From Pseudomonas alcaligenes (GTDB lineage Bacteria; Pseudomonadota; Gammaproteobacteria; Pseudomonadales; Pseudomonadaceae), in assembly GCF_014490745.1 (NCBI RefSeq), contig NZ_LZEU01000001.1, forward strand, positions 1,511,501 to 1,575,500: a stretch of DNA of 64,000 nucleotides, read 5' to 3'. The stretch's first letter is position 1. Each line of letters begins with the position of its first letter. Position numbers and translations under genes: made by a program. Below, piece by piece: positions 45,590 to 56,440 of this stretch. Under the pieces are notes generated by a model. The model saw nothing but the letters and a program-made list of their open reading frames with translations. It was not told the DNA's origin and ran no database searches.

Positions 45590-46696
45590 TCAGTTGCTGC
45601 TGTAGCGGCGCACGCCGGACTCGGGCAGCTTGATCTGGGCGGCCACGCTGCCCTGGGCGGGGAACAGCACCAGGTGGTCGGCGGCCACGCGGATGCCGAC
45701 CTGCTGGCCGGGCTGCTGGTCGACATGGCTGGGGAAGATTGCTTCCAGCTGGGTGCCGGTGGGCAGCTGCAGGCGGTACAAAGTGGCGGCACCGAGGAAG
45801 GTCTTGCCGACGATCTGCGCCTGCAGGGCGCTGTCGGGGGCATAGATGATGTCGTCGGGGCGCAGCAGCACGTCCACCGCGCTGCCCGCGGCCCAGGTGT
45901 AGGCGCGGTTGCCGCGGATGCTGCCGAGCTCGGTCAGCACGCTGTCGGCGCTCTGCAGCTGGCCACGGATGAAGTAGCCCTGGCCGACGAAGCTGGCGAC
46001 GAAGGGCGTCAGCGGCTCGTGGTAGAGGTTGTAGGGCGTGTCCCACTGCTGCAGCCGGCCTTCGTGGAAGACCCCGATGTGATCGCTGACGGCGAATGCC
46101 TCTTCTTGGTCGTGGGTGACCAGGATGGCACTGGTACCGCGCGCCTTGAGGATGTCGCGCACCTCATGGCTGAGGCGCCGGCGCAGCTCGCCGTCGAGGT
46201 TGGAGAAGGGTTCGTCGAGCAGCAGCAGCTGCGGTTCCGGAGCCAGCGCGCGGGCCAGGGATACTCGCTGCTGCTGGCCGCCGGACAGTTCATGTGGGTA
46301 GCGCCGGTCGAGATGGCCGAGCTTGACCAGCTCCAGCAGTTCGGCGGTGATCTGCTCGCGGCGCGGGTGCTGGCGGATGCCGAAGGCGACGTTCTGCGCC
46401 ACCGTCAGGTGGGGGAACAGGGCGTAGTCCTGGAACACCATGCCGATGCGGCGTTTTTCCGGGGCCAGGGTGTAGCCGGCGCGCGAGATGACTTCACCGC
46501 CCAGCTCGATCTCGCCGTGCAGCACCGGCTCGAAACCGGCGATGGCACGCAGGGTGGTGGTCTTGCCGCAGCCGGAGGGGCCGAGCAGGCAGCCGATATC
46601 GCCGGCGTTCAGGTGCAGGCTGAGCTGCTGCACCACCTGGTGTTCGTGGTAGCCGCAGACCAGTTCACGCAGGCTGAGCAGCAGGGGCTGGCTCAT
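45590..46696 (-). CDS. ABC transporter ATP-binding protein (FbpC/PotA-like), orphan
   Basis: A 368-residue ATPase with Walker [11 protein letters not shown]-loop [11 protein letters not shown], signature [16 protein letters not shown], Walker [13 protein letters not shown], and a C-terminal regulatory (TOBE-like) region with [12 protein letters not shown] and [16 protein letters not shown] sequence. This resembles iron(III)/polyamine/thiamine importers of the FbpC/PotA type. Its start codon overlaps the argF stop by four bases (ATGA), so the two are translationally coupled. No permease or binding-protein gene is adjacent; partners must be encoded elsewhere. The same pairing exists in P. aeruginosa. 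The substrate is not determined. Confidence 0.93.
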   Translation of the reverse strand: MSQPLLLSLRELVCGYHEHQVVQQLSLHLNAGDIGCLLGPSGCGKTTTLRAIAGFEPVLHGEIELGGEVISRAGYTLAPEKRRIGMVFQDYALFPHLTVAQNVAFGIRQHPRREQITAELLELVKLGHLDRRYPHELSGGQQQRVSLARALAPEPQLLLLDEPFSNLDGELRRRLSHEVRDILKARGTSAILVTHDQEEAFAVSDHIGVFHEGRLQQWDTPYNLYHEPLTPFVASFVGQGYFIRGQLQSADSVLTELGSIRGNRAYTWAAGSAVDVLLRPDDIIYAPDSALQAQIVGKTFLGAATLYRLQLPTGTQLEAIFPSHVDQQPGQQVGIRVAADHLVLFPAQGSVAAQIKLPESGVRRYSSN

Positions 46697-47616
46697 GCGT
46701 CGCGGTAGGCCGGCGCGACCAGCATTTCCAGCAGCGCCTTCTGTGCATGCAGGCGGTTTTCCGCCTGATCCCAGGCGAACGAGCGCGGGTCGTCGAGCAG
46801 GTCGGTGCTGATCTCTTCGCCACGGTGAGCCGGCAGGCAGTGCAGGAAGATCACCGACGGATCGGCGGCATCCAGCAGGGCGCGGTTGACCTGGTAGGGG
46901 GCGAACAGCTTGAGGCGCTTGGCGGTTTCTTCTTCCTGGCCCATCGACGTCCACACGTCGGTGCTCACCAGATGGGCGCCGCGCACGGCCTCGAGCGGGT
47001 CGCGCACGATCTGCACGCGATCGCCGGCAGCGGCAAGGAATTCGGCATTCGGCTCGTAGCCCTCGGGGCAGGCCACGCGCAGCTGGAAGTCGAACTGGCG
47101 GGCCGCTTCGATATAAGTGTTGCACATGTTGTTGCCGTCGCCGATCCAGGCCACCGTCTTGCCGGCGATGCTGCCGCGCTGCTCGGCGAAGGTCTGCATG
47201 TCGGCCAGCAGCTGGCAGGGGTGCAGGTCGTCGGACAGGCCGTTGATCACCGGCACCTTGGAGTGGGCGGCGAACTCGGTGAGGGTGCTGTGGGCGAAGG
47301 TGCGGATCATCACCACGTCGAGCATGCTGGACATGACGATGGCGGTGTCGCTGATCGGCTCGCCACGGTTCAGCTGGGTGTCACGCGGCGAGAGGAAGAT
47401 GGCCTGGCCGCCGAGCTGGATCATGCCGGCTTCGAACGACAGGCGGGTACGGGTCGAGGCCTTCTCGAAGATCATCCCCAGCACGCGGCCCTTGAGCGGC
47501 TCGAACAGCACGCTGCGCTTGCGCAGATCCTTCAGCTCGATGGCTCGACGGATCAGCCCACTCAGTTCCTGAGGGGTGCAGTCCATCAACGAGAGAAAGT
47601 GCCGGGCGCTCATCAT
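46693..47616 (-). CDS. argF: Ornithine carbamoyltransferase, anabolic
   Basis: ArgF condenses carbamoyl phosphate and ornithine to citrulline in arginine biosynthesis, in the cytoplasm. The 307-residue protein has the carbamoyl-phosphate motif [58 protein letters not shown], and [11 protein letters not shown]. Length and N-terminus ([15 protein letters not shown]) match Pseudomonas ArgF. Two ATGs (47616, 47613) are possible; AAGG lies about eight bases before the first. It is followed by an overlapping ABC ATPase gene. Confidence 0.97.
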   Translation of the reverse strand: MMSARHFLSLMDCTPQELSGLIRRAIELKDLRKRSVLFEPLKGRVLGMIFEKASTRTRLSFEAGMIQLGGQAIFLSPRDTQLNRGEPISDTAIVMSSMLDVVMIRTFAHSTLTEFAAHSKVPVINGLSDDLHPCQLLADMQTFAEQRGSIAGKTVAWIGDGNNMCNTYIEAARQFDFQLRVACPEGYEPNAEFLAAAGDRVQIVRDPLEAVRGAHLVSTDVWTSMGQEEETAKRLKLFAPYQVNRALLDAADPSVIFLHCLPAHRGEEISTDLLDDPRSFAWDQAENRLHAQKALLEMLVAPAYRDA

Positions 47617-47922
47617 TCATTACCTTCATTTCAACAACTTATCGCCGCTGCGTTTTTTCGGGGAAAAGCAGTCCGGAGAGCGGCAGGAGCCGCGCAGGGG
47701 CGACAAACGGGGAGGCGCGATCTTATAAGGAAACGACGCGCTGGAGCAAATTGGCGCCGTCGGCCGTCATTTGCGGCGACGGGGAGGGTGGCTGCGGGCG
47801 GCGTCACAAAAGTGCATTCCCGGCTTGCTGAGCCCGTTCGGGCACTTCTACCATGCGCCCCGCCTGGAATGGCACTCGCCCCGCAACGGGGCTCATGGAT
47901 AGTTAATGCAAAGGAGTCTTGC
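47617..47922. other. 306-base divergent region, argF and lipoprotein promoters
   Basis: No gene is seen. The region holds the promoters of argF and the lipoprotein, plus the AAGGAG site for 47923. I looked for ArgR (TGTCGC-N8-AA) sites and found only partial matches. Confidence 0.3.
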
Positions 47923-48354
47923 ATGAAATACGTAGCTTATGCCGCCGCTTTTTCCGCCCTGGCCCTGCTGACTGGCTGCGCCAGCCAGAACTACAGCCAG
48001 CCGAGCGCTCCGCTCAACGGCGAAGTCCAGACCAACCTGAAGGCCGACGTCGCGGTCGGTGAGTCGATCACCGGCGAGTCCTCGGTGAACATCCTGTTCG
48101 GTCTGTTCAAGCTGGGCGGTGACACCCAGTTCGCCGATGGCGTGACCTACGGCGGCGGCGAGGGTGGTTTCGCCCTCGGCCTGGATCCGGTGGCGGCAGC
48201 CAAGTCCGCAGCGGCGTTCAAGGCAGTGAAGTCCTCCGGTGCCGACCTGATCGTGGCGCCGCGCTATGAAGTCAGCGTCCAGGACTACATGGTGTACAAG
48301 GCCGTCAACGTCAAGGTGACCGGCAACAAGGGCACCATCAGCGCAATTCGTTGA
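47923..48354 (+). CDS. Small lipoprotein, 143 aa
   Basis: A protein with a type II signal and lipobox LTGC (Cys19), preceded by AAGGAG six bases before the ATG. After a short linker (SQPSAPLNGEVQTNLKADV) the chain has the compact domain GESITGESSVNILFGLFKLGGD, GGGEGGFALGLDPVAAAKSAAAFKAVKSSGADLIVAPRYEVSVQDY and VNVKVTGNKG, an alternating beta pattern. Probably outer-membrane-anchored. Family known to me only as a hypothetical lipoprotein. Confidence 0.8.
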   Translation: MKYVAYAAAFSALALLTGCASQNYSQPSAPLNGEVQTNLKADVAVGESITGESSVNILFGLFKLGGDTQFADGVTYGGGEGGFALGLDPVAAAKSAAAFKAVKSSGADLIVAPRYEVSVQDYMVYKAVNVKVTGNKGTISAIR

Positions 48355-48534
48355 TCGGTTTGGGCGCGGTCTCTGCGGCAGCGCCCACTCGCAGCACGAT
48401 TGCACCTTGAATCGGTGGGCATGATGCCCGCCGATTCATGAAATAAAGGCCGCTGGCCAACCCTCCCTCCAGCCTCCATAGTCAGGGTTCAACGACTAGA
48501 CCGGTCGTCTCGAACAGAACAATGAGGCTAGGCC

Positions 48535-50643
48535 ATGACCAAGACCCTCCATCACCGTGCCTGTCACCTGTGTGAGGCCATCTGCGGCCTGACCATCGAA
48601 ACCGAAGACCGCGCCGACGGCAGCCGGCAGATCCTGTCGATCAAGGGCGACGCCCAGGACAGCTTCAGCCGTGGCCATATCTGCCCGAAAGCCGTTGCCT
48701 TGCAGGATATCCAGAATGACCCCGATCGCGTGCGCCAGCCGCTGCGCCAGGTCGACGGCCAATGGCAGCCGATCAGCTGGGACGAGGCCTTCGCGCTGGT
48801 CGCCGAGCGCCTGACGGCGATCCAGGCCGAACACGGCAAGAACGCCGTGGCCGTGTACCAGGGCAACCCTAGCGTGCACAACTACGGGCTGATGACCCAC
48901 AGCAACTACTTCCTCGGCCAGCTGAAGACGCGCAACCGCTTCTCCGCCACCTCGGTGGATCAGCTGCCGCATCACCTGACCAGCTACCTGATGTACGGCC
49001 ACGGCCTGCTGCTGCCGATCCCGGACATCGACCATACCCAGTTCATGCTGATCCTTGGCGGCAACCCGCTGGCCTCCAACGGCAGCATCATGACCGTGCC
49101 GGACGTGGAGAAGCGCCTCAAGGCGCTCAAGGCGCGCGGCGGCAAGCTGGTGGTGGTCGATCCGCGGCGCAGCGAGACGGCGGCCATGGCCGACCAGCAT
49201 CTGTTCGTGCGCCCGGGCAACGACGCGGCGCTGCTGCTGGGCCTGCTCAACACCCTGTTCGCCGAGAACCTGACCCGCGCCAGCGCGCTGCCGGTCAATG
49301 GCCTGGAGCAGGTAAAGGCCGCCATTGCGCCCTTTACTGCCGAGGCCATGAGTGGCCGCTGCGGCGTGCCGGCGCAGGATATTCGCCAGCTGGCCCGCGA
49401 CTTCGCCGCTGCCGAGTCGGCCGTGTGTTACGGGCGCATGGGTGTCTCCACCCAGGCCTTCGGCAGCCTGTGCCACTGGTTGATCCAGCTGATCAACCTG
49501 GTCACCGGCAACCTCGACCGGGTCGGCGGTGCACTGTGCACCAGCCCGGCGCTGGATCTGGTGGCGACCACCTCGGGCGGCCACTTCAATGTCTGGCAGA
49601 GCCGCGTTTCCGGCCTGCCGGAATACGGCGGCGAGCTGCCGGTGGCGGCCCTGGCCGAGGAGATGCTGACTCCCGGCGAAGGGCAGATCCGCGCGCTGAT
49701 CACAGTCGCCGGCAACCCGGTGCTGTCCACCCCCAATGGCCGCCAGCTGGAACAGGCCTTGGATGGCCTCGACTTCATGGTGGCGGTGGATCTCTACATC
49801 AACGAGACCACCCGCCACGCCGACCTGATCCTGCCGCCCACCGCGCCGCTGGAGCACGATCACTACGACACCACCTTCAACGTGTTCGCCGTGCGCAACG
49901 TCACCCGCTTCAACCAGCCGGTGCTGGCCAAGCCGCAAGGCGCGCTGGACGACTGGGAAATCTTCGTCGGCCTGGCCCAGGCCTTCGCCGCCAAGAACGG
50001 CACCGAGCTGAAGCCGACCATGGCGCCGGCGCAGATGATCGACATGGGCCTGCGCTTCGGCCCCTACGGCGACAAGTCCGAGCACAAGCTGAGTCTGGCG
50101 GCGCTGCAGGACGCGCCCCACGGCATCGACCTGGGGCCGCTCAAGCCGAACCTGGCGGCGCGCCTGAAAACCGAATCCAAGGCCATCGAGGCCGCCCCCG
50201 AGCTGCTGGTTGGGGATCTCGCGCGCTTCGCTGCCCAGCCGCTGCCGGCTGCGGGCGAGCTGGTGCTGATCGGCCGCCGCCATGTGCGCAGCAACAATTC
50301 CTGGATGCACAACTACCAGCGCCTGGTGAAGGGCAAGCCGCGCCATCAGTTGCTGATGCACCCGCAGGATATGGCCGGCCGAGGCCTGAGCGATGGCCAG
50401 CGCGTGCGCGTACAGTCGCGGGTCGGCGAGATCGAAGTGGAGGCGGTGGCCAGCGACGAGATGATGCCTGGCGTGGTCAGCCTGCCGCATGGCTGGGGCC
50501 ATGCCCGCCCCGGCGTGCAGATGGGCATCGCCAGCGCCCAGCCGGGTGCCAGCGCCAACGACCTGACCGATGATCGCCAGCTCGACGCGGTATCCGGCAA
50601 CGCGGCACTCAACGGCGTGCCGGTACGGGTCGAGGCGGCCTAG
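48535..50643 (+). CDS. Molybdopterin-dependent oxidoreductase (FdhF/NapA-type superfamily)
   Basis: A 702-residue single-subunit enzyme of the molybdopterin guanine dinucleotide family. The N-terminus has the 4Fe-4S motif CHLCEAICGLT ... GHICPKA. Following this are ISWDEAFALVAERL, LILGGNPLASNGSIMTVPD, a nucleotide-binding KLVVVDPRRSETAAMADQHLFVRPGNDAALLLGLL, and the C-terminal dinucleotide region QRVRVQSRVGEIEVEAV ... MMPGVVSLPHGWGH. No twin-arginine signal is seen, so it is cytoplasmic. At the position where formate dehydrogenases carry Cys/Sec near residue 150, I see SVDQLPHHLTSY without Cys. Electron partner and substrate are unknown. Confidence 0.88.
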   Translation: MTKTLHHRACHLCEAICGLTIETEDRADGSRQILSIKGDAQDSFSRGHICPKAVALQDIQNDPDRVRQPLRQVDGQWQPISWDEAFALVAERLTAIQAEHGKNAVAVYQGNPSVHNYGLMTHSNYFLGQLKTRNRFSATSVDQLPHHLTSYLMYGHGLLLPIPDIDHTQFMLILGGNPLASNGSIMTVPDVEKRLKALKARGGKLVVVDPRRSETAAMADQHLFVRPGNDAALLLGLLNTLFAENLTRASALPVNGLEQVKAAIAPFTAEAMSGRCGVPAQDIRQLARDFAAAESAVCYGRMGVSTQAFGSLCHWLIQLINLVTGNLDRVGGALCTSPALDLVATTSGGHFNVWQSRVSGLPEYGGELPVAALAEEMLTPGEGQIRALITVAGNPVLSTPNGRQLEQALDGLDFMVAVDLYINETTRHADLILPPTAPLEHDHYDTTFNVFAVRNVTRFNQPVLAKPQGALDDWEIFVGLAQAFAAKNGTELKPTMAPAQMIDMGLRFGPYGDKSEHKLSLAALQDAPHGIDLGPLKPNLAARLKTESKAIEAAPELLVGDLARFAAQPLPAAGELVLIGRRHVRSNNSWMHNYQRLVKGKPRHQLLMHPQDMAGRGLSDGQRVRVQSRVGEIEVEAVASDEMMPGVVSLPHGWGHARPGVQMGIASAQPGASANDLTDDRQLDAVSGNAALNGVPVRVEAA

Positions 50644-50675
50644 GCGGAAACGGAAGCGGCTGTCACGGCGGCGGT

Positions 50676-51410
50676 TTACAGGTGTACGCCATAGCGGGCG
50701 TAGATCTGTTCGATGGTGCCCTGGCGCTTGAGCTGCAGGATCGCCGCGTCCAGCCGCTCCAGCCAGTCGGCGTGGCGGGGGTGGACGCGCATGCTGACGT
50801 CATAGGCGCTGATCACGTCGCCGAACTCCAGGTGACGATATTCCTCGACCTGTAGCTGGTTGTACTGGGCGACGGCCTTGTTGACGATGATCTGGTCGAA
50901 GCGCGACTTGGCCAGCATGCTCAGCAGCTGCTGTTCATTCAGGCCGTTGCGCCGGTCGAGCTCGCCGGAGGCGATCATGCCCGCCAGCTCCGGGTAGGCG
51001 TAGCCGCGCACCATGCCCACCGACTTGCCGCGCAGATCCGTCGGCTGCTTCACGGCAAAGGCCTTGTGCGGAGCGAACATCAGCACATCGACCACCTTGC
51101 CGAAGGGCACCGAGAACAGGCCAGGCGTCGGCTGGCTGCGCACCCAGCCGGGATAGACCCCGGGCTCGATATCCAGCAGGCCCTCGTTGAACAGCAGGCC
51201 GATGCGCGGGTAGGGGTAGTACTGCACGTCGAAGCGGTCGCCGGTGAGTCTGGCCAGTTCGTCGAGGATGTCCTGATAGATGCCGCGCTTGCCGGCCTCG
51301 ATCATCATCGGCGGATAGTCGTAGAAGCCCACCGCAAAGGTATCGGCGGGGGCATTCTGCGCGAGGCAGGCGAGGTACAGCGCGCTCGCCGCCCTGATCA
51401 GCCACTTCAC
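50676..51410 (-). CDS. Periplasmic solute-binding protein (family 3 type), no transporter nearby
   Basis: A 244-residue exported protein. A GTG start at 51410 has GAGGG about seven bases upstream and gives a normal signal peptide (KWLIRAASALYLACLAQNAPA); the ATG at 51437 has no site. The mature chain begins DTFAVGFYDYPPMMIEAGKRGIYQDILDELA and later has GKSVGMVRGYAYPEL and FDQIIVNKAVAQ, the two lobes of a family 3 binding protein. No permease gene is present. Third such protein in the window. Confidence 0.83.
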   Translation of the reverse strand: MKWLIRAASALYLACLAQNAPADTFAVGFYDYPPMMIEAGKRGIYQDILDELARLTGDRFDVQYYPYPRIGLLFNEGLLDIEPGVYPGWVRSQPTPGLFSVPFGKVVDVLMFAPHKAFAVKQPTDLRGKSVGMVRGYAYPELAGMIASGELDRRNGLNEQQLLSMLAKSRFDQIIVNKAVAQYNQLQVEEYRHLEFGDVISAYDVSMRVHPRHADWLERLDAAILQLKRQGTIEQIYARYGVHL

Positions 51411-51590
51411 TGCATCGCCCTCGACTCCTGCTTGCATCTGTCATGCAGTTTAGTTGCCCTGCGGCCCGGGTACCCGCAGGTCGGAGGGCTGGCGGGACGA
51501 TATCATCCCCGAGCCCGCCGCTGGGTCTTTCGTGTACAATCGCCCCACCGCACCCGGCACAGGTCCGGGGTAGTTCAGATGAGGTGAGTC

Positions 51591-51920
51591 GTGGATATTA
51601 TCGATACCATCAAAGAGCAGATCGCCAACAACACCATCCTGCTGTACATGAAAGGCTCGCCGAATGCCCCGCAGTGCGGTTTTTCGTCGCGCGCCGCGCA
51701 GGTGGTGATGGCCTGTGGCGAGAAGTTCGCCTACGTGGACATCCTGCAGAATCCGGAAATCCGCGCCAACCTGCCGAAGTACGCCAACTGGCCGACCTTC
51801 CCGCAGCTGTGGGTGGCTGGCGAGCTGGTTGGCGGCAGCGACATCATGACCGAGATGTTCGAGAAGGGTGAGCTGCAGACCCTGATCAAGGAAGCCGCGC
51901 AGAAGGCCAGCGCCGAATAA
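51591..51920 (+). CDS. grxD: Monothiol glutaredoxin
   Basis: A 109-residue monothiol glutaredoxin that carries or transfers a 2Fe-2S cluster in the cytoplasm. It has IKEQIANNTILLYMKGSPNAPQCGFS (active CGFS), ANWPTFPQLWVAGELVGGSDIMTEMFEKGEL and the typical helix end. The start is GTG 51591, with GAGGTGA just upstream. A strong terminator follows, so the gene is monocistronic. Confidence 0.97.
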   Translation: MDIIDTIKEQIANNTILLYMKGSPNAPQCGFSSRAAQVVMACGEKFAYVDILQNPEIRANLPKYANWPTFPQLWVAGELVGGSDIMTEMFEKGELQTLIKEAAQKASAE

Positions 51921-51939
51921 GCCTGAGCCCTGCCCGAAG

Positions 51940-51966
51940 AGCCGATGCCACTGCATCGGCTTTTTT
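51940..51966 (+). terminator. grxD: Rho-independent terminator of grxD
   Basis: AGCCGATGC and GCATCGGCT form a nine-base stem with a four-base loop, followed by a run of Ts. It lies 20 bases after the grxD stop. Confidence 0.9.
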
Positions 51967-52155
51967 ATGCCCGGCATTCGGTAAATCTTTGATCCGACGC
52001 ACAGCCTGCGTCTCTGCCACAAGCCAGGCAGGGGAAACTTCGGCAAGAATGCGGGCCCGTCAAACGACTCTGGAATGGATGCCATGTCGATCGATAGCCG
52101 TCTTGTCGCGCCCGCGACAATCCACTCCCGCCCGTCCTGCTGCGGGGGCTAGTTC

Positions 52156-52746
52156 ATGCAGCTGCCGGATTTCTTCATCAATCTGATCCTCAGCGTGATC
52201 ATGATTGTCGGGGTCTACCAGTTCTATTTCTTCACCCAGCGGTACACCTTCGTCGAGGTGCGCACCTTCCACTCGCGGCTGGATGAGCGAGTGCCGTTCT
52301 GGCCGTCCTGGTCGTGGATCTACAGCTTTCTCTATTACCCGGCGATCCTCTATATCAACTGGCTGGTCGAGGATTCGCGGCACTTCACCATCACCGCATT
52401 CAGCTACATCGTCCTGCTGATCATGCAGATGGGCTGCTTCACCCTGTTCCCGGTGGCCACCCCCGCGCACTGGCGCAGCATCAACGCCGGGCAGAGCTGG
52501 TCGGAACGCTTCCTGCTGTTCGTCCAGCGCTTCGATGCGCCGTCCAACTGCTTCCCCAGCATGCATGTCTCGGTGGCCATGCTCACCGCCTTGCTGGCCA
52601 TGGGCGCGCTAGGGCCCTGGGTATTTCTCTTTCCGCTGCTGATCGCACTGTCCTGCACCTTCACCAAGCAGCACTACCTGGCCGACCTGCCGGCCGGTGC
52701 CGTGCTGGGGTGGCTGGCCTACCAGGTGTATCTGCTGCTGATCTGA
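52156..52746 (+). CDS. PAP2-family membrane phosphatase-like protein
   Basis: A 196-residue inner-membrane protein with about six hydrophobic helices. PAP2-type motifs are present in the second half: NCFPSMHVS (catalytic-site His) and [15 protein letters not shown] (His/Asp). The first KxxxxxxRP-type motif is not obvious, so activity is uncertain. It would act on lipid phosphates or pyrophosphates at the membrane. A gene for aceK follows after about 170 bases. Confidence 0.82.
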   Translation: MQLPDFFINLILSVIMIVGVYQFYFFTQRYTFVEVRTFHSRLDERVPFWPSWSWIYSFLYYPAILYINWLVEDSRHFTITAFSYIVLLIMQMGCFTLFPVATPAHWRSINAGQSWSERFLLFVQRFDAPSNCFPSMHVSVAMLTALLAMGALGPWVFLFPLLIALSCTFTKQHYLADLPAGAVLGWLAYQVYLLLI

Positions 52747-52916
52747 CTGCACGGCAACCGAGCGACCCTTTAGGGCGATGTTCCTTCCCCGGTTCATCGC
52801 CTTCTTTTTATCTGCTGATTGCCCGGTTTTGCATGGATCTACCCCCAAAGGCGGCTTTTCCTCGGGGCCGGCTGTGGCTAAGCTCGCGGTTCCGCACATG
52901 CAGCAGAGGTTCATCC

Positions 52917-54644
52917 ATGGCGCAGCAACGGCCGGCCGCCGATATCGCCCGTCAGATTCTCGAAGGATTCGACGACTATCGCGCGCACTTTCGCGAGATC
53001 ACCAACGGTGCCCGGGCACGCTTCGAGCAGGCGCAGTGGCAGGAAGCGCAGAGCGCTTCGGCGGCGCGGATCAACCTCTACGAGGAAAAGGTCAGTGAAG
53101 TCGGCGAGCGCCTGCGGCAGAGCTTCAGCGACGAGTTCCTGCTGGATGTCGAACTCTGGCCGCTGGTGAAAAGCGCCTATATCAGCCTGATCGACCAGCG
53201 TTTCGACGACGAACTGGCGGAAACCTGGTTCAACTCGATCTTCTGCGGTCTGTTCAGCCATGACCAGATCAGCGATGGCTGCATGTTCATCCATACCACG
53301 CGGCCGGCCCTGCGCCCGCAGGCCAGTGCGCCGCAGACCCGCAGCTACACGCCGGCGGGCAACCTCAACCAGGCCCTGCGGCAGATCTTCGAGGACTACC
53401 GCTTCAGCGTGCCCTACGAGGATCTGGAGCGCGACCTGCAGCGCCTCGAGGCGCAGCTGCGCACCAACCTGCCGGACTGGGTGTGCAAGGATCCGGAGCT
53501 GTGCATCGAGCTGTTCTCCTCGACCCTGTACCGCAACAAGGGCGCCTATCTGGTCGGGCGCATCTTCACCCGCGACGAGCAGTGGCCGCTGGTGTTCCCG
53601 CTGCTGCATCGCGAGGGGCAGGGCATCCAGGTCGATACCCTGATCACCGACGAGGCCGAGGTGTCGATCATCTTCTCCTTCACCCGTTCCTACTTCATGG
53701 TGCGGGTGGAGATTCCGGCGGAGTTCATCGGCTTCCTCAAGCGCATCCTGCCGGGCAAGCACGTCGCCGAGCTGTACACCTCGATCGGCTTCTACAAGCA
53801 CGGCAAGTCGGAGTTCTACCGCGCGCTGATCAACCACCTGGCCGGCACCGACGACAAGTTCATCATGGCCCCCGGCGTGCGCGGCATGGTGATGAGCGTG
53901 TTCACCCTGCCGGGCTTCAATACCGTGTTCAAGATCATCAAGGATCGCTTCTCGCCGTCGAAGAACGTCGATCGCAGCACGGTGATCGAGAAATACCGCC
54001 TGGTGAAGAGCGTCGACCGCGTCGGGCGCATGGCCGATACCCAGGAATTCGCTGACTTCCGCTTCCCCAAGGCCAAGTTCGATCCGGAATGCCTGGCCGA
54101 ACTGCTGGAGGTGGCGCCTTCCACCGTGGAGATCGAGAACGAAGACACGGTGCTGATCCGCCACTGCTGGACCGAGCGGCGCATGACCCCGCTGAACATC
54201 TACCTGGAGCACGCCAACGAGGCGCAGGTGCGCGAGGCCCTGGAAGACTACGGCCTGGCCATCAAGCAACTGGCCGCGGCCAACATCTTCCCCGGCGACA
54301 TGCTGCTGAAGAACTTCGGCGTTACCCGCCACGGCCGCGTGGTGTTCTACGACTACGACGAGATCAGCTACCTCACCGAGGTGAACTTCCGGGTCATCCC
54401 GCCGCCGCGCTATCCGGAGGACGAAATGGCCTCCGAGCCCTGGTACTCGGTGGCGCCGCACGATGTGTTCCCCGAGGAGTTCCCGCGCTTCCTGTTCGCC
54501 GATATCGGCCAGCGGCGCCTGTTCAACCAGCTGCATGGCGACCTGTATATCGCCGACTACTGGAAGAGCCTGCAGGATGCCATTCGTGCGGGCAAGGTGA
54601 TCGACGTATTCCCATACAGGCGTCGGGCTGACCAGATCGCCTGA
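52917..54644 (+). CDS. aceK: Isocitrate dehydrogenase kinase/phosphatase
   Basis: AceK phosphorylates and dephosphorylates isocitrate dehydrogenase, setting the branch between the TCA cycle and the glyoxylate shunt. The 575-residue protein has family length and sequence: an N-terminal regulatory region ([19 protein letters not shown]), then [92 protein letters not shown]. The start at 52917 has AGAGG seven bases upstream; the long frame from 52314 crosses the PAP2 gene. Isocitrate lyase (aceA) is not in the window. Confidence 0.96.
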   Translation: MAQQRPAADIARQILEGFDDYRAHFREITNGARARFEQAQWQEAQSASAARINLYEEKVSEVGERLRQSFSDEFLLDVELWPLVKSAYISLIDQRFDDELAETWFNSIFCGLFSHDQISDGCMFIHTTRPALRPQASAPQTRSYTPAGNLNQALRQIFEDYRFSVPYEDLERDLQRLEAQLRTNLPDWVCKDPELCIELFSSTLYRNKGAYLVGRIFTRDEQWPLVFPLLHREGQGIQVDTLITDEAEVSIIFSFTRSYFMVRVEIPAEFIGFLKRILPGKHVAELYTSIGFYKHGKSEFYRALINHLAGTDDKFIMAPGVRGMVMSVFTLPGFNTVFKIIKDRFSPSKNVDRSTVIEKYRLVKSVDRVGRMADTQEFADFRFPKAKFDPECLAELLEVAPSTVEIENEDTVLIRHCWTERRMTPLNIYLEHANEAQVREALEDYGLAIKQLAAANIFPGDMLLKNFGVTRHGRVVFYDYDEISYLTEVNFRVIPPPRYPEDEMASEPWYSVAPHDVFPEEFPRFLFADIGQRRLFNQLHGDLYIADYWKSLQDAIRAGKVIDVFPYRRRADQIA

Positions 54645-54787
54645 GCCGTTTGAAGCTATATCCATGCCGTTTGTCGGGATATTTGGAGCGCAGTGGTGGC
54701 CTTATGCCGGTCTGGCACGGATGTGCTAGACCAATTAGGTGTAAGGCCGAGCTGTAGCAGCCAACCCAACCCAAAGGACGGCACCCG

Positions 54788-56353
54788 ATGCGCCAAAACC
54801 TCCCCGTCACTCAGCGGGAAAGAACCTTTCCTGCGTCCGAGCGTTTGATCTCCACCACCGACCTGAATAGCAAGATCACCTACTGCAACGACGCGTTCGT
54901 TGAGATCAGCGGCTTTACCCGCGAGGAACTGATCGGCCAACCGCACAACATGGTGCGCCATCCGGATATGCCGCCGGCAGTCTTCGGCCACATGTGGGAT
55001 GTGATCAAGCAGGGCAAACCGTGGATGGGCGTGGTCAAGAACCGTTCGAAGAACGGCGACTACTACTGGGTCAGTGCCTATGTGACGCCGGTTTACGAGA
55101 ACGGCAAGATGTCCGGCTACGAGTCGGTGCGCTCGGTACCGAGCGAGGCGCAGAAGCGCCGGGCCGAGGCGCTCTATGCTCGCCTGCGGGCTGGCAAGCC
55201 ACCAGTGCCCAAGCTCGAGTACTGGACCTCCGACATGCTGCGTTCCTGGCCGGTGATCCTGGCGACCTTGCTGATCATCGCCGGCGGCTTGATGTTGCCT
55301 GCCAAGTTCCTGGTGCCGCAGGTGCTGGTGGTGATGTTCGCGCTGGGCTCCTTCCAGCTCTACAGCAAGCGCCAGATGATCCGCCGCACCCTGTCCGAGC
55401 ATCCCAAGGCCTTTACCAGCGCGCTGGTGGCTTTGACCTACAGCGATAGCCGTGGCGCCCAGGCATTGCTCGACCTGGCCATGATCAGCGAGGAAGCGCG
55501 CCTGCAGACCGCCCTCACGCGCCTGGAGGATGCCGGGGAGAATGTCCGCCAGCGGGCTGCCCAGTCCGCCGAGCTGTCACGTTCGGAAGCCGAGCTGCTG
55601 GAGCAGCAGCGCAGTGAGACGGATCAGTCGGCCACGGCCATCAACCAGATGGCGGCAACCATCCAGGAAGTTGCGCACAACGTGCAAAGCACCTCCCACG
55701 CCGCCGAGGAGGCCGACCGCCTGGCCTCGCAGGGCCGTCAGCTGGCCGGTGGCAGCCTGGAAGCCATGCACCACATGGCCGGCGCCGTACAGGAGATCGG
55801 CCAGGCGGTGAACGAGCTGGCCAACTCCACCCAGTCGATCGGCAGTGTGGCCGATGTGATCACCTCGATTGCCGAACAGACCAACCTGCTCGCCCTCAAC
55901 GCCGCCATCGAGGCGGCGCGTGCCGGTGAGCAGGGCCGGGGCTTCGCCGTGGTCGCCGACGAGGTGCGGGCGCTGGCGGCGCGCACCCGCGAGTCGACCG
56001 AGCAGATTCATCAGATCATTTCCTCCCTGCGCGCCGGCGCGGACAAGGCCGTGCACACGGCCAGCAAGGGCGAGGAAATCTCCCGCGAAAGTGTGCAGAG
56101 CGTCGAGGCCGTGCGCGAGGCGCTGGAAGGCATCAGCCAGGCGGTGACGCGCATCACTGGCATGAGCCAGCAGATGGCTGCGGCCTCCGAGCAGCAGAGC
56201 CATGTGGCCGAGGACATCAGCCGGCAGATTACCCGTATTGCCCAGCTGTCCGACCACAGCGCCGGGCAGGCCCAGCAGGGCGCGGCGATCAGCCAGGAGC
56301 TGGAGCAGATGGCCGAATACCTGCACAGCCTGGCGGAGCGCTTCAACCGCTGA
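54788..56353 (+). CDS. aer: Aerotaxis receptor (PAS-MCP, Aer-like)
   Basis: A 521-residue chemoreceptor. The N-terminal PAS domain (about 20-115: [42 protein letters not shown]) would bind FAD and report redox or oxygen changes. A hydrophobic region at about 155-195 anchors it in the membrane without a periplasmic domain. The C-terminal half is a methyl-accepting signalling domain with the tip [35 protein letters not shown]. This is the Aer domain order and length. A sigma-54-like match upstream has the wrong spacing. Confidence 0.94.
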   Translation: MRQNLPVTQRERTFPASERLISTTDLNSKITYCNDAFVEISGFTREELIGQPHNMVRHPDMPPAVFGHMWDVIKQGKPWMGVVKNRSKNGDYYWVSAYVTPVYENGKMSGYESVRSVPSEAQKRRAEALYARLRAGKPPVPKLEYWTSDMLRSWPVILATLLIIAGGLMLPAKFLVPQVLVVMFALGSFQLYSKRQMIRRTLSEHPKAFTSALVALTYSDSRGAQALLDLAMISEEARLQTALTRLEDAGENVRQRAAQSAELSRSEAELLEQQRSETDQSATAINQMAATIQEVAHNVQSTSHAAEEADRLASQGRQLAGGSLEAMHHMAGAVQEIGQAVNELANSTQSIGSVADVITSIAEQTNLLALNAAIEAARAGEQGRGFAVVADEVRALAARTRESTEQIHQIISSLRAGADKAVHTASKGEEISRESVQSVEAVREALEGISQAVTRITGMSQQMAAASEQQSHVAEDISRQITRIAQLSDHSAGQAQQGAAISQELEQMAEYLHSLAERFNR

Positions 56354-56440
56354 GCCTGGCGCCCCTGGGTCTTTCCGCCCTGGGGCGCGGGCGAGTCCTC
56401 CGCCGCCTGTGGCACACTGCAGGGCGGAGGATTGCCGCTC

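Noticed and set aside
54713..54728. Sigma-54 promoter (TGGCAC...TGCTA) before the aer gene
   Set aside because: The distance between the GG and GC elements is one base too short for the strict sigma-54 spacing.
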